Shown: positions 1 through 5,865, counted from the stretch's first letter. The stretch is DNA of 12,875 bases from Candidatus Woesearchaeota archaeon (GCA_011372335.1 DRSY01000040.1:1-12875); one strand, 5' to 3'. The notes: generated from the sequence alone by a model not told the origin. Program-made: numbers and translations.

Positions 1-54
1 CAAAAAAAAGTTATCCACAAAAAACTTTCTTAACACACCCAGGATAACAAAAAG

Positions 55-63
55 TTTTAAATA
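55..63 (+). promoter_or_regulatory. TATA box for the beta-CASP RNase gene
   Basis: TTTTAAATA lies with its centre about 29 nt before the ATG at 88. That places transcription start within a few bases of the start codon. No Shine-Dalgarno tract is seen between them, so the mRNA is probably leaderless. Confidence 0.6.
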
Positions 64-87
64 GTATCCTACTAAGACAAAAGTATT

Positions 88-1365
88 ATGAAGCTCGTAT
101 TCCACGGAGCAGCAAAAGAGGTGGGAAGAAGCTGCATAGAACTCCAAACCCAAGGCGACAGATACCTTCTCGACGCAGGCATCAAGTTCAAAGAAGGCGG
201 CTTTGCCTACCCAGAGAGAATCATAAACCTCCCTGATATTGACGGCTTATTCATAAGCCACGCCCACTTAGACCACACAGGAGCCCTCCCGCTGTTTGAA
301 CACTACAAGATAATCTGCCCTATATACTGTACTAAGCTGACATACGCAATAACCAAAGTACTGCTCAAAGACTCCTATAAAATTGCAAGAATCAGAAACC
401 TGCACCCTGCTTACACCAAAACAGACTTACGCCGCATCCACAAAGACGTGAGACTTATAAAATATGATTACGAGTATAAACACAGAAAAATAAGGTTTAC
501 TTTTACAAACGCCGGGCACGTGCCTGGAAGCTCGATGATACTGATAAAAGCAGAAGGAAAAAAAATTCTTTACACAGGAGACACCAAGCTAAGAACAACA
601 GAACTCGTCAGAGGAGCACGCACAGACTACCACGATATCAATGTTCTAATAATAGAAAGCACTTACGGAGCAAGAGAACTACCGAGCAGAGAAGAAGTAA
701 GAAAAAAATTCTTAGACAAAATAGAAGAAGTCACTAGGCGAGGCGGCTCTGTCCTAATACCTGTCTTCAGCCTAGGAAGAGCCCAAGACGTACTCATAAT
801 GCTTGCACACCGAAAACTCAACACACCAATCTACTTTGACGGGATGTGCAAAAAAATAACTCAGAGAATACTCACAGTACCAGACCCGTATGTTAATAAC
901 CAAGCCTTACTCAACGAGATGTTCAATAAGAGAGTGATCCACATAGGCAGTGAGAAGCACAGAGCCCATGCTCTTAGCCAACAAGGAATATACGTTACAA
1001 CAAGCGGGATGATGCAAGGCGGACCCGTCCTCTCCTATCTCAAAGAAATGTGGCATGACCCGAAACACGCAATACTCCTAACAGGCTACCAGTGTAAGCG
1101 TACCAACGGAAGACACCTAGAAGAAGAAGGCTATGTCTACCTTGACGGGTGGAGAACCTATGTGAAATGCGAAGTTGAGAAATACGACTTCTCAGGACAC
1201 GCTGATAAAGAGGACTTAAAAGAAATGATAAGAAGAATCAACCCTAAACAACTCATAATACAACACGGCGACCCAGAAGCAGTTGAAGAGCTGAAACACT
1301 GGGCAGAAAAAGAAAAAAAGTACGTTGTGTATGCTCCTGAGCTAGGAGAAGAGATCATAATCTGA
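88..1365 (+). CDS. Beta-CASP metallo-beta-lactamase RNase (aCPSF2-like, YSH1/CPSF73 family)
   Basis: Zinc-dependent endo/exoribonuclease of the archaeal CPSF-type group, acting in mRNA 3'-end processing and decay in the cytoplasm. The metallo-beta-lactamase motifs are intact: D29 in LLDAG, H58-x-H60-x-D62-H63 in the SHAHLDHTG box, H144 in AGHVPGSS and D165 in YTGDTK. The beta-CASP motifs are also present: A at E190 (IESTYG), B at H371 (SGHAD) and C at H393 (IIQHGDP). The family-typical TTSGMMQGGP segment is at residues 304-313. At 425 residues it has the core fold but no N-terminal KH domains, which the longer aCPSF1 proteins (about 630 aa) carry, so aCPSF2 fits better. Family knowledge gives the RNase role; the exact substrate is inferred. 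The ATG at 88 suits the TATA box at 55-63. It converges on the tRNA/methyltransferase unit on the other strand. Confidence 0.93.
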   Translation: MKLVFHGAAKEVGRSCIELQTQGDRYLLDAGIKFKEGGFAYPERIINLPDIDGLFISHAHLDHTGALPLFEHYKIICPIYCTKLTYAITKVLLKDSYKIARIRNLHPAYTKTDLRRIHKDVRLIKYDYEYKHRKIRFTFTNAGHVPGSSMILIKAEGKKILYTGDTKLRTTELVRGARTDYHDINVLIIESTYGARELPSREEVRKKFLDKIEEVTRRGGSVLIPVFSLGRAQDVLIMLAHRKLNTPIYFDGMCKKITQRILTVPDPYVNNQALLNEMFNKRVIHIGSEKHRAHALSQQGIYVTTSGMMQGGPVLSYLKEMWHDPKHAILLTGYQCKRTNGRHLEEEGYVYLDGWRTYVKCEVEKYDFSGHADKEDLKEMIRRINPKQLIIQHGDPEAVEELKHWAEKEKKYVVYAPELGEEIII

Positions 1366-1384
1366 CTAAAAAATAACAACCCCT

Positions 1385-1391
1385 AAAAAAA
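1385..1391 (-). terminator. Poly-T terminator after tRNA-Arg
   Basis: On the minus strand a run of seven T follows the tRNA 3' end after four bases, and a further T6 run lies at 1368-1373. Archaeal RNA polymerase terminates at such U-tracts without needing a hairpin. The site would end the MnmD-tRNA transcript before it enters the convergent RNase gene. Confidence 0.5.
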
Positions 1392-1395
1392 GGTA

Positions 1396-1479
1396 TGCCC
1401 CTGCGGGGAATCAAACCCCGGTCTCAGCCTTTCTGCCTACCACCGCAGGGCTGCGTACTATTCACTATACTACAGGGGC
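1396..1479 (-). tRNA. tRNA-Arg(GCG) with a 12-nt intron
   Basis: Read on the minus strand, 84 nt fold as a tRNA. The acceptor is GCCCCTG/CAGGGGC with A73, and CCA is not encoded. The D-stem is GTAT/GTAC (last pair T.G) and the anticodon stem is CAGCC/GGCTG. The variable loop is AGAC, and the T-stem CGGGG/CCCCG closes loop TTTGATT. The anticodon region has 19 nt instead of 7. CTGC (nt 32-35) pairs with GCAG inside it, leaving 3-nt bulges GGT and AAA. That is the canonical 37/38 bulge-helix-bulge geometry, and cutting after the second base of each bulge gives the mature loop CTGCGGA, anticodon GCG (Arg). The intron occupies 1431-1442. Position 19 is A and position 56 is U instead of the usual G19-C56 pair. 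The first ten bases overlap the stop end of the upstream methyltransferase gene. Confidence 0.88.
1431..1442 (-). other. 12-nt archaeal tRNA intron at position 37/38
   Basis: The intron reads TGGTAGGCAGAA on the minus strand. It supplies GCAG for the 4-bp central helix with tRNA nt 32-35. The inner helix of a full bulge-helix-bulge is missing: an 8-nt loop closes the structure. This relaxed form would need a splicing endonuclease with broad specificity, as found in several non-euryarchaeal and DPANN lineages. Confidence 0.75.
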
Positions 1480-2144
1480 GTTGCAATACTACTAGGAGAC
1501 CTTCTCCCTACACAAGGACCATCAAAGACTTTAAAACCAGCTCTTCTCAGGTTCTCCCTCACACGCCTTGCACAGGAATAAGTGGTTAGCACCCCGTCCT
1601 GCTTGATACGTTTTCTTAATTCTTTAAAAAAACTTTCTGTCCAGAGCTCAGGATTCTTCCTAGGACTAAAAGGGTCGAGGAAGACGATATCAAACAAGGA
1701 GTTCACACTTCTAATACTTTTCACAGCATCGTAGAGGAGCAAGGTAAGCCGTACACCCCCCTTCTCATACTCATATTTGTCTTTAGCTCCTCCCCTCCCC
1801 ATACACTTAATCATTTCCTTAATAATATCATAGTTCTTTATTTGCAAGCAAGAAAGCCCAGGGATTACTCTGAGTATTTCCTTATCCTTCTCAAGCCCAA
1901 CAATACTCGCCTTACATTCTGGGTTGAGCTCAAAGATTCTGTCAAGAGCAGCCGCTGAGTTATAGCCAAGACCAAAACCCACGTCAAGCACGCTTACATG
2001 GTTCTTATCCTTAACAAAGCTTAAGGCTGGCTCTACGAATTTCTTAAAAGCCTCCTCAACAGCTCCTGTAACCGAGTGATAAGTCTCATCATACTCCTCA
2101 TTATAAAACGTTATGCTATCATCACCTGTTATTACCTGCTTCAT
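1470..2144 (-). CDS. mnmD: tRNA U34 methyltransferase, MnmD (DUF752/MnmC N-domain) family
   Basis: SAM-dependent Rossmann methyltransferase of 224 aa, the stand-alone form of the MnmC methyltransferase domain that converts nm5U to mnm5U at tRNA wobble position 34. The SAM-binding motif I is LDVGFGLGYN at residues 53-62. The family signature is FLDPFSPRKNPELW at 155-168, followed by the YSCARRVRENLRRAGF segment and a terminal GRRS. This closely parallels the E. coli MnmC stretch FLDGFAPAKNPDMW. There is no C-terminal FAD oxidoreductase domain. A TATA box at 2167-2175 suits a leaderless ATG at 2144. The last three codons and the TAG stop fall inside the acceptor and position 8-10 region of the downstream tRNA gene. 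A different nucleoside or position of methylation cannot be excluded from sequence alone. Confidence 0.85.
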   Translation of the reverse strand: MKQVITGDDSITFYNEEYDETYHSVTGAVEEAFKKFVEPALSFVKDKNHVSVLDVGFGLGYNSAAALDRIFELNPECKASIVGLEKDKEILRVIPGLSCLQIKNYDIIKEMIKCMGRGGAKDKYEYEKGGVRLTLLLYDAVKSIRSVNSLFDIVFLDPFSPRKNPELWTESFFKELRKRIKQDGVLTTYSCARRVRENLRRAGFKVFDGPCVGRRSPSSIATPL

Positions 2145-2166
2145 AACAGCAGAGAATCAGTTCTTG

Positions 2167-2175
2167 CTTAAATAA
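2167..2175 (-). promoter_or_regulatory. TATA box for mnmD
   Basis: TTATTTAAG on the minus strand is centred about 27 nt before the mnmD ATG at 2144, the spacing expected for a leaderless transcript. It overlaps the stop codon (2168-2170) of the membrane-protein gene upstream, so mnmD can be expressed independently. Confidence 0.5.
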
Positions 2176-2629
2176 CTAATCCTAATAATCCTAGTAGAAC
2201 CCCTATTATCAGAAACCCGGAGTACTGTCTGAGCACTCCGAGGAGTACTTGTTTTCTCTGCACCTTCATATGCTCTAACAAGTAAATACTCCCAATAGGG
2301 AACCCGTAAAGGAAGATTAATGGTCCGAGAAAGGCAAAACCATTATACCTCCATGACAAGAAAAATATTACTGCTAAGGCATAGTAGTACAGGGTTTCCC
2401 AGTGCTTGCTAAAACTATAGATGATAATCAGCCCTGCAATGAAGATTACGAATAGCACAGACCAGTTTTTTACAAAGAAAATAATAAGGATGGCTATGAA
2501 GAGTACGTGCTTGAAGATACTAAGATACTTTCTACCTGGTTTTAACTCCTCCTTCGCCAACCATCCTATTAGCAGCCCTGTGAATAACCCAAGGAAGGTT
2601 ATTACAAGAATTATTAGGTAGGCTAACAT
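2168..2629 (-). CDS. Six-span membrane protein of unknown function
   Basis: I do not recognise a family. The protein is very hydrophobic, with about six predicted membrane spans. Numbered from an upstream in-frame TTG at 2653, these lie near residues 9-32, 46-62, 64-81, 87-100, 105-126 and 138-160. Basic patches (KPGRK, KVQRK) lie between spans. I place the start at the ATG at 2629 (153 aa): the TATA box at 2656-2664 predicts transcription start near 2634, which would exclude the TTG. The gene sits between the prepilin-like gene and mnmD, all on the minus strand. The 77-nt gap with its own TATA box suggests separate transcription from the former. A transporter or envelope role is possible but not shown. 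Confidence 0.72.
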   Translation of the reverse strand: MLAYLIILVITFLGLFTGLLIGWLAKEELKPGRKYLSIFKHVLFIAILIIFFVKNWSVLFVIFIAGLIIIYSFSKHWETLYYYALAVIFFLSWRYNGFAFLGPLIFLYGFPIGSIYLLEHMKVQRKQVLLGVLRQYSGFLIIGVLLGLLGLVI

Positions 2630-2655
2630 GGTTGGAATAATAAGAGGAGACAACG

Positions 2656-2664
2656 CTTTATAAA
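2656..2664 (-). promoter_or_regulatory. TATA box for the six-span membrane protein
   Basis: TTTATAAAG on the minus strand follows an A/T-rich upstream element. It is centred about 31 nt before the ATG at 2629, so the leader would be only about 5 nt. This placement argues against the longer TTG start at 2653. Confidence 0.6.
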
Positions 2665-2706
2665 TATTTTTAATTCCTTCTTTAATTCCCTCTTCGCCTT
2701 ATCATT

Positions 2707-3195
2707 TCAAGTTATGCTTACTTCTGAACCACACGGAGTTCCATCGGTTATATACACTTCCGGGTTCCCAATGCTCGTCTTGTTATTAGAAACAACCACT
2801 ATGTTGCCTTCTGCGTCTTCGTAGAATATGCAGAAGTCTCCTTTTATGCCAAGCTTCTTCTTTATTGCAGAATAATTCTGGGTTACATTATTAACAAAAG
2901 CGTTAAATCTTTCTTCATCCACCACGTCTTCTCTTATAAAAGCGAGCTCGTTATTCTGCTCAAGCTCTATTTTCAGCTCAGCAGCCTGATCTCCGAGGGT
3001 CTCAATACCTGGCTTATGCCGCACTACCATGGTTGTGTAGAATATCAGTATTACTGAGATGAAGATTACAAGTGCTAATAAGACGTCCACACTCCACACT
3101 TGGCCGCGTTCCATTTCCTCTTTTTTCTTACCAGAAGAAACCTTTTTCCTGGCTTCTCTCCTCTTTTTAACACCTCTTCTTTTCTTCTTAGCCAT
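2707..3195 (-). CDS. Prepilin-like single-span secreted/membrane protein
   Basis: The 162-aa protein begins with a long, very basic tail (residues 2-27, mostly K and R). It continues as MERGQVWSVDVLL with a hydrophobic stretch to about residue 58. That layout matches an archaeal class III (type IV pilin-like) signal, with possible prepilin-peptidase cleavage between G31 and Q32 and the hydrophobic helix serving as pilus core or membrane anchor. The rest is an extracellular-type domain of about 100 aa. It holds two cysteines (in DFCIFYED and TPCGSE) that could form a disulfide, two NxT sequons (NVT, NKT) and an NYS. The alternative is a plain single-span membrane protein with an uncleaved basic cytoplasmic tail. 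No pilus ATPase or platform gene is in the window, so the pilin assignment is tentative. Confidence 0.65.
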   Translation of the reverse strand: MAKKKRRGVKKRREARKKVSSGKKKEEMERGQVWSVDVLLALVIFISVILIFYTTMVVRHKPGIETLGDQAAELKIELEQNNELAFIREDVVDEERFNAFVNNVTQNYSAIKKKLGIKGDFCIFYEDAEGNIVVVSNNKTSIGNPEVYITDGTPCGSEVSIT

Positions 3196-3218
3196 CTTTA
3201 CTTCTTTTAATACTTTTT

Positions 3219-3233
3219 GTTTTTTGAAAAAAC
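3219..3233. repeat. 15-bp perfect palindrome upstream of the prepilin-like gene
   Basis: GTTTTTTGAAAAAAC is perfectly symmetrical around a central G and lies 24-38 bases before the ATG at 3195. It could be a regulator site or an mRNA hairpin in the leader. Simple A/T tracts make chance occurrence plausible. A possible TATA-like stretch (AAATATAAAAA on the minus strand) lies near 3285-3300. Confidence 0.3.
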
Positions 3234-3362
3234 CAAGCGTAAGGAGTTCTGACCCCTACCAGCCACTCATACTTTTGATTTACATGTTTTTATATTTTTC
3301 TACCTGGCCTTATATTCTTATTATCATACCCTCGGTTACCTTATTCATTGGCTTTCAGACGA

Positions 3363-3408
3363 GCGAAACCGAAAATTTTATAAAGCTTTCTATGTTTCGC
3401 TTTATAAA
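3363..3408 (+). promoter_or_regulatory. tfb promoter with two TATA boxes and nested inverted repeats
   Basis: TTTTATAAAG (3376-3385) and TTTATAAA (3401-3408) are both TATA-like. The second is centred about 53 nt before the tfb ATG, giving a leader of about 27 nt. Two perfect inverted repeats surround them: GCGAAAC (3363-3369) with GTTTCGC (3394-3400), and TTATAAAGC (3378-3386) with GCTTTATAA (3399-3407). The purine-rich CCGAAAA before the first TATA box resembles a BRE. The symmetry suggests dual occupancy or regulation; this is an inference. Confidence 0.55.
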
Positions 3409-3446
3409 TCTATCGTAAGTACCTTATCTTTATGAATTATTATACT

Positions 3447-3452
3447 GGGGGG
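3447..3452 (+). promoter_or_regulatory. G6 Shine-Dalgarno of tfb
   Basis: Six G residues end 5 nt before the ATG at 3458. GGGGG can pair with the archaeal 16S 3' end CCTCC through one G.U pair. It supports the chosen start. Confidence 0.6.
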
Positions 3453-3457
3453 AATCA

Positions 3458-4375
3458 ATGTCATTCGTAAAGAAATGCCCTGAATGCGGGGGTATCAACT
3501 TGTTCTGGAACAAAGAGAAAGGAGAGATAATATGCCGGGACTGCGGACTAGTCGTAGAAGACAAAATGATTGACTTCGGCCAGGAATGGAGAGAATTCGA
3601 TAGCTCAGACGCTGAGAAGCTCAGAAGAACAGGAGCTCCTATGAGTTACACTCAATTCGACCAAGGACTAGGAACAGACGTGGGTAAGAAATCAGACTTA
3701 TACCAGCTAGGAGGCAAAGCAAAAAACAAGTTCTTCAGGCTGAGGAAATGGCAGCAGAGAATAAGCACAGCAATAGAGAGAAACCTGAAGCTAGCCTTAT
3801 CAGAACTAAAAAGGGTTAGCTCTTATCTGAGACTTCCAAGCAGCGTAGAAGAAGAAGCTGCAAGAATATACACTCTCGCAGTACAGAAAGGCTTGGTAAG
3901 AGGAAGAAGCATGGAATCTGTTGTAACAGGAGCGCTATACGCTGCTTGCAGGAGACACGACGTCCCAAGAACCCTTGACGAGCTAGGAGAAGCAAGTAAC
4001 ATAGAGAAAAAAGAGATTGGTAGAACATACAGGTTCATAACCAGAGAACTAGGAATTAAGATACTGCCTAGCAACCCAGCTGATTACATACCCAGATTCG
4101 CTTCCAGCCTAAAACTCAACGCAGAAACCCAGAGCAAAGCAGTTGAGATCATTGAAGAAGCACAGAAAGTAGAACTCACCTCTGGAAGAGGACCCACAGG
4201 CATAGCAGCTGCTGCTCTCTACGTTGCGGCTCTTATCAAGGGAGAGAAAAGAACCCAGAGGGAAGTAGCAGACGTTGCTGGAGTCACAGAAGTAACCATA
4301 AGGAACAGGTACAAGGAATTACTTGACAGGCTAGGACTGGAAAAAGAAATAAAGAAAATAAAGAAAAGGAAGTGA
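3458..4375 (+). CDS. tfb: Transcription initiation factor B (TFB)
   Basis: Archaeal homologue of TFIIB, which binds the TBP-TATA complex and BRE and recruits RNA polymerase. At 305 aa it is full length. The N-terminal zinc ribbon has C7-x2-C10 and C26-x2-C29. The B-reader/linker region with WREFDSSDAEKLRRTGAP and SYTQFDQGLGT follows. Two cyclin-fold repeats span about 105-200 (with the GALYAACRRHDVPRTLDE segment) and 205-297 (with GPTGIAAAALYVAALI). The BRE-contacting helix-turn-helix is near 265-290 (RTQREVADVAGVTEVTIRNR). The tail is lysine-rich. The start is supported by the G6 Shine-Dalgarno tract. Its own promoter carries unusual inverted repeats, which could allow autoregulation, although no data show this. 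Only one copy is visible here. Confidence 0.97.
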   Translation: MSFVKKCPECGGINLFWNKEKGEIICRDCGLVVEDKMIDFGQEWREFDSSDAEKLRRTGAPMSYTQFDQGLGTDVGKKSDLYQLGGKAKNKFFRLRKWQQRISTAIERNLKLALSELKRVSSYLRLPSSVEEEAARIYTLAVQKGLVRGRSMESVVTGALYAACRRHDVPRTLDELGEASNIEKKEIGRTYRFITRELGIKILPSNPADYIPRFASSLKLNAETQSKAVEIIEEAQKVELTSGRGPTGIAAAALYVAALIKGEKRTQREVADVAGVTEVTIRNRYKELLDRLGLEKEIKKIKKRK

Positions 4376-4417
4376 AGAGTTAGCTAGCACAATAGCGTGG
4401 TTTCCTTTTCATGCTTC

Positions 4418-4425
4418 TTTTTTTT
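4418..4425 (+). terminator. Poly-T terminator after tfb
   Basis: A run of eight T lies 43 bases after the tfb stop, and more T-runs follow at about 4436-4457 in the convergent gap before the alkyltransferase gene. No strong hairpin precedes it, as is usual for archaeal U-tract terminators. Confidence 0.5.
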
Positions 4426-4473
4426 GTTGGCTTTCGTTTTTATTAAAGAATTTTTTTCTCCATCACCTTATCC

Positions 4474-4800
4474 TCAGAAAGCCGCGTCTATTTGTCTTTG
4501 GATGAATTCTTCTTTTATTTTGTTGTTTTTTATTATTATTCCTTCTCTTCTTAGGAATCTGGTTTTTTCTTGTATTGTCTTTCCTTTTGTTCTTCCTTTG
4601 AAGCCGCCTATAGTACCGTCATTATTGATTACTCTGTGGCAGGGGATTATGGGTGTGTAAGGATTCTTTTTTAGTGCTTGTCCCACTGCTCTTGGGCTGG
4701 TGTTGAGTTTCTTTGCAATCGCAGAATAAGTTGTTACTCTGCCTCGCGGCACTCTTCTTACTAGTTCGTACACTTTTTTTTGGAATCTGGTGATTCTCAT
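4474..4800 (-). CDS. ogt: Single-domain O6-alkylguanine-DNA alkyltransferase
   Basis: Direct-reversal DNA repair protein that transfers the alkyl group from O6-alkylguanine to its own cysteine. The active-site PCHRV motif is intact with nucleophile C54. The DNA-contacting family residues are present too: T24-Y25 in RVTTYSAIA, the arginine finger R37 in SPRAVGQAL, and N46-P47. G64-GF-KG follows in the usual place. The whole protein is only 108 aa, so the N-terminal domain of ordinary Ogt/MGMT proteins (about 165-210 aa) is missing. The size resembles alkyltransferase-like (ATL) proteins, but those replace the cysteine with W or A, whereas here it is retained. It lies 41 nt after the RHH-nucleotidyltransferase gene. 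TATA-like A/T stretches at 4825-4850 may give it its own leaderless promoter. Confidence 0.88.
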   Translation of the reverse strand: MRITRFQKKVYELVRRVPRGRVTTYSAIAKKLNTSPRAVGQALKKNPYTPIIPCHRVINNDGTIGGFKGRTKGKTIQEKTRFLRREGIIIKNNKIKEEFIQRQIDAAF

Positions 4801-4841
4801 CTCGGGTCTTGATTAGAACTTTTTTTTAAGAGTCTCTTTTT

Positions 4842-5678
4842 TTATTTAAGACCTTGCCATTCTCTTTCTGCTTTTTCAAATCTTTCTGGTGTGCCTGTGT
4901 CAAACCATTGCCCTGAGAATACGTAGCCTAGGAGTTTCTCGTTGGTTGCGAGTCTTGGGAATATATCGTTTTCTATCATTGAGAATCCTTCTGGTACCAT
5001 TTTGAGTACTTCTGGTTCTAGTATGTATAGTCCTGCGTTTATTAGCTTGCTGGATGCTTGTTTTTTGCTTGGTTTCTCTATGAAGGTCATTATTTTGTGG
5101 CCGTTCATCACTGCTACTCCGTAGTTGGAGGGGTCTTCCACTGTTGTGAGGGCGATTGTTGCGAGTCCTTTGTTCTTTCTGTGGAACATGAACATGTCTT
5201 CTAGGTCTATGTCTTTGAGTTCATCACCGTTCATTAATATGAATGTTTCGTTTATTTTTCCTTTTACTAGGTTAAGAGGTCCTCCTGTGCCTAGAGGGGT
5301 TTTTTCTTCAACATAGGTTATGTTCACTCCTAGTTGGCTTCCGTCTCCGAAGTACTCTTTTATTTTTTCTCCTTTGTATCCAACGCTGATGATTATGTCT
5401 TTGATGCCGTGTCTTTTTAGTAAGTCGATGTTGTGTTCAAGGGTGGGTTTGTCTTGTATTCTTAGCATGGGTTTTGGTAGGAAGTTAGTCATTGGCTTCA
5501 TTCTTGTGCCTTTGCCTCCTGCTAGTATGATTGCTTTTGAGGGTTTGTTCTCGCCGAAGGCTTTGGTTAGTAGGAGTTCTACTGCGTGGCTCCTATTCTT
5601 TACGTCCCTGTGGTTTATGGTTTGGTCTACTCTTTCCAGGATTTCTTTTTCTATGGTTAGGGTGACTCTTTCTTTCAT
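4842..5678 (-). CDS. Fusion of ribbon-helix-helix DNA-binding domain and sugar-1-phosphate nucleotidyltransferase
   Basis: Residues 1-43 form a CopG/Arc/MetJ-type ribbon-helix-helix. Strand RVTLTI (4-9) is followed by helix KEILERVDQTI (11-21), a turn with NRS, and helix HAVELLLTKAF (31-41). Residues 48-275 are a GT-A nucleotidyltransferase. Its parts are the NTP-binding loop AGGKGTRMKPMTNFLPKPM (53-71), GTGGP near 130-134, metal-binding D152 in MNGDE, EKP at 201-203, NAGLY at 214-218 and WFDTGTP at 258-264. It would make NDP-sugars such as GDP-mannose or UDP/dTDP-glucose; the exact sugar is not readable. No C-terminal beta-helix is present. A strong GGAGG tract just before the ATG and continuity with the RHH support the start, so the RHH is not an artefact of a wrong start. 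Paired direct repeats lie upstream. Confidence 0.88.
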   Translation of the reverse strand: MKERVTLTIEKEILERVDQTINHRDVKNRSHAVELLLTKAFGENKPSKAIILAGGKGTRMKPMTNFLPKPMLRIQDKPTLEHNIDLLKRHGIKDIIISVGYKGEKIKEYFGDGSQLGVNITYVEEKTPLGTGGPLNLVKGKINETFILMNGDELKDIDLEDMFMFHRKNKGLATIALTTVEDPSNYGVAVMNGHKIMTFIEKPSKKQASSKLINAGLYILEPEVLKMVPEGFSMIENDIFPRLATNEKLLGYVFSGQWFDTGTPERFEKAEREWQGLK

Positions 5679-5680
5679 TC

Positions 5681-5690
5681 TCCTCCCCCC
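5681..5690 (-). promoter_or_regulatory. Shine-Dalgarno of the RHH-nucleotidyltransferase gene
   Basis: On the minus strand GGGGGGAGGA lies directly before the ATG at 5678. The GGAGG core ends 3 nt from the start, and the G6 portion gives a longer, more usual spacing. It confirms translation from the ATG that includes the RHH domain. Confidence 0.7.
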
Positions 5691-5755
5691 TTTGCGATGT
5701 TGTTTTGGGCTGGGTAGAAAGCTTCTTTTTTTATTGCGGGGCGGGCTTTTTTTAT

Positions 5756-5789
5756 TGTTTAATATTATTTTTTTTGTTTAATATTATTG
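5756..5789. repeat. Direct repeat pair upstream of the RHH fusion (candidate operator)
   Basis: TTGTTTAATATTATT occurs perfectly at 5756-5770 and 5775-5789, a 19-bp period, 78-111 bp upstream of the fusion's ATG. On the minus strand each copy contains AATATTAAA, which can also act as a TATA box. Ribbon-helix-helix proteins bind paired short repeats, so autoregulation is possible but inferred. Confidence 0.5.
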
Positions 5790-5865
5790 GTTTTGTTTTT
5801 TTGTTATTCTTTTATTCTTATTCTTCTGGGGATTACTGGCTTATATTTAAAACTTTTGGAATTTA

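Noticed and set aside
11..47. TTATCC ... GGATAA inverted repeat at the left edge
   Set aside because: Only 6 bp arms with a 25-nt spacer in A-rich DNA; likely chance.
1396..1479. Reading the tRNA as tRNA-Cys(GCA) by removing 12 nt between positions 36 and 37
   Set aside because: It gives a tidy CTGCAAA loop, but the cut sites would not lie at the second base of the two 3-nt bulges, and Cys tRNAs normally have U73 whereas this has A73. The 37/38 cut matches the canonical geometry and gives Arg(GCG).
2630..2653. Eight extra N-terminal residues of the six-span protein from a TTG start
   Set aside because: The TATA box at 2656-2664 would place transcription start downstream of that TTG.
3284..3418. 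44-codon plus-strand ORF ahead of tfb
   Set aside because: It runs across both tfb TATA boxes and has no Shine-Dalgarno; its hydrophobic residues follow from T-rich DNA.
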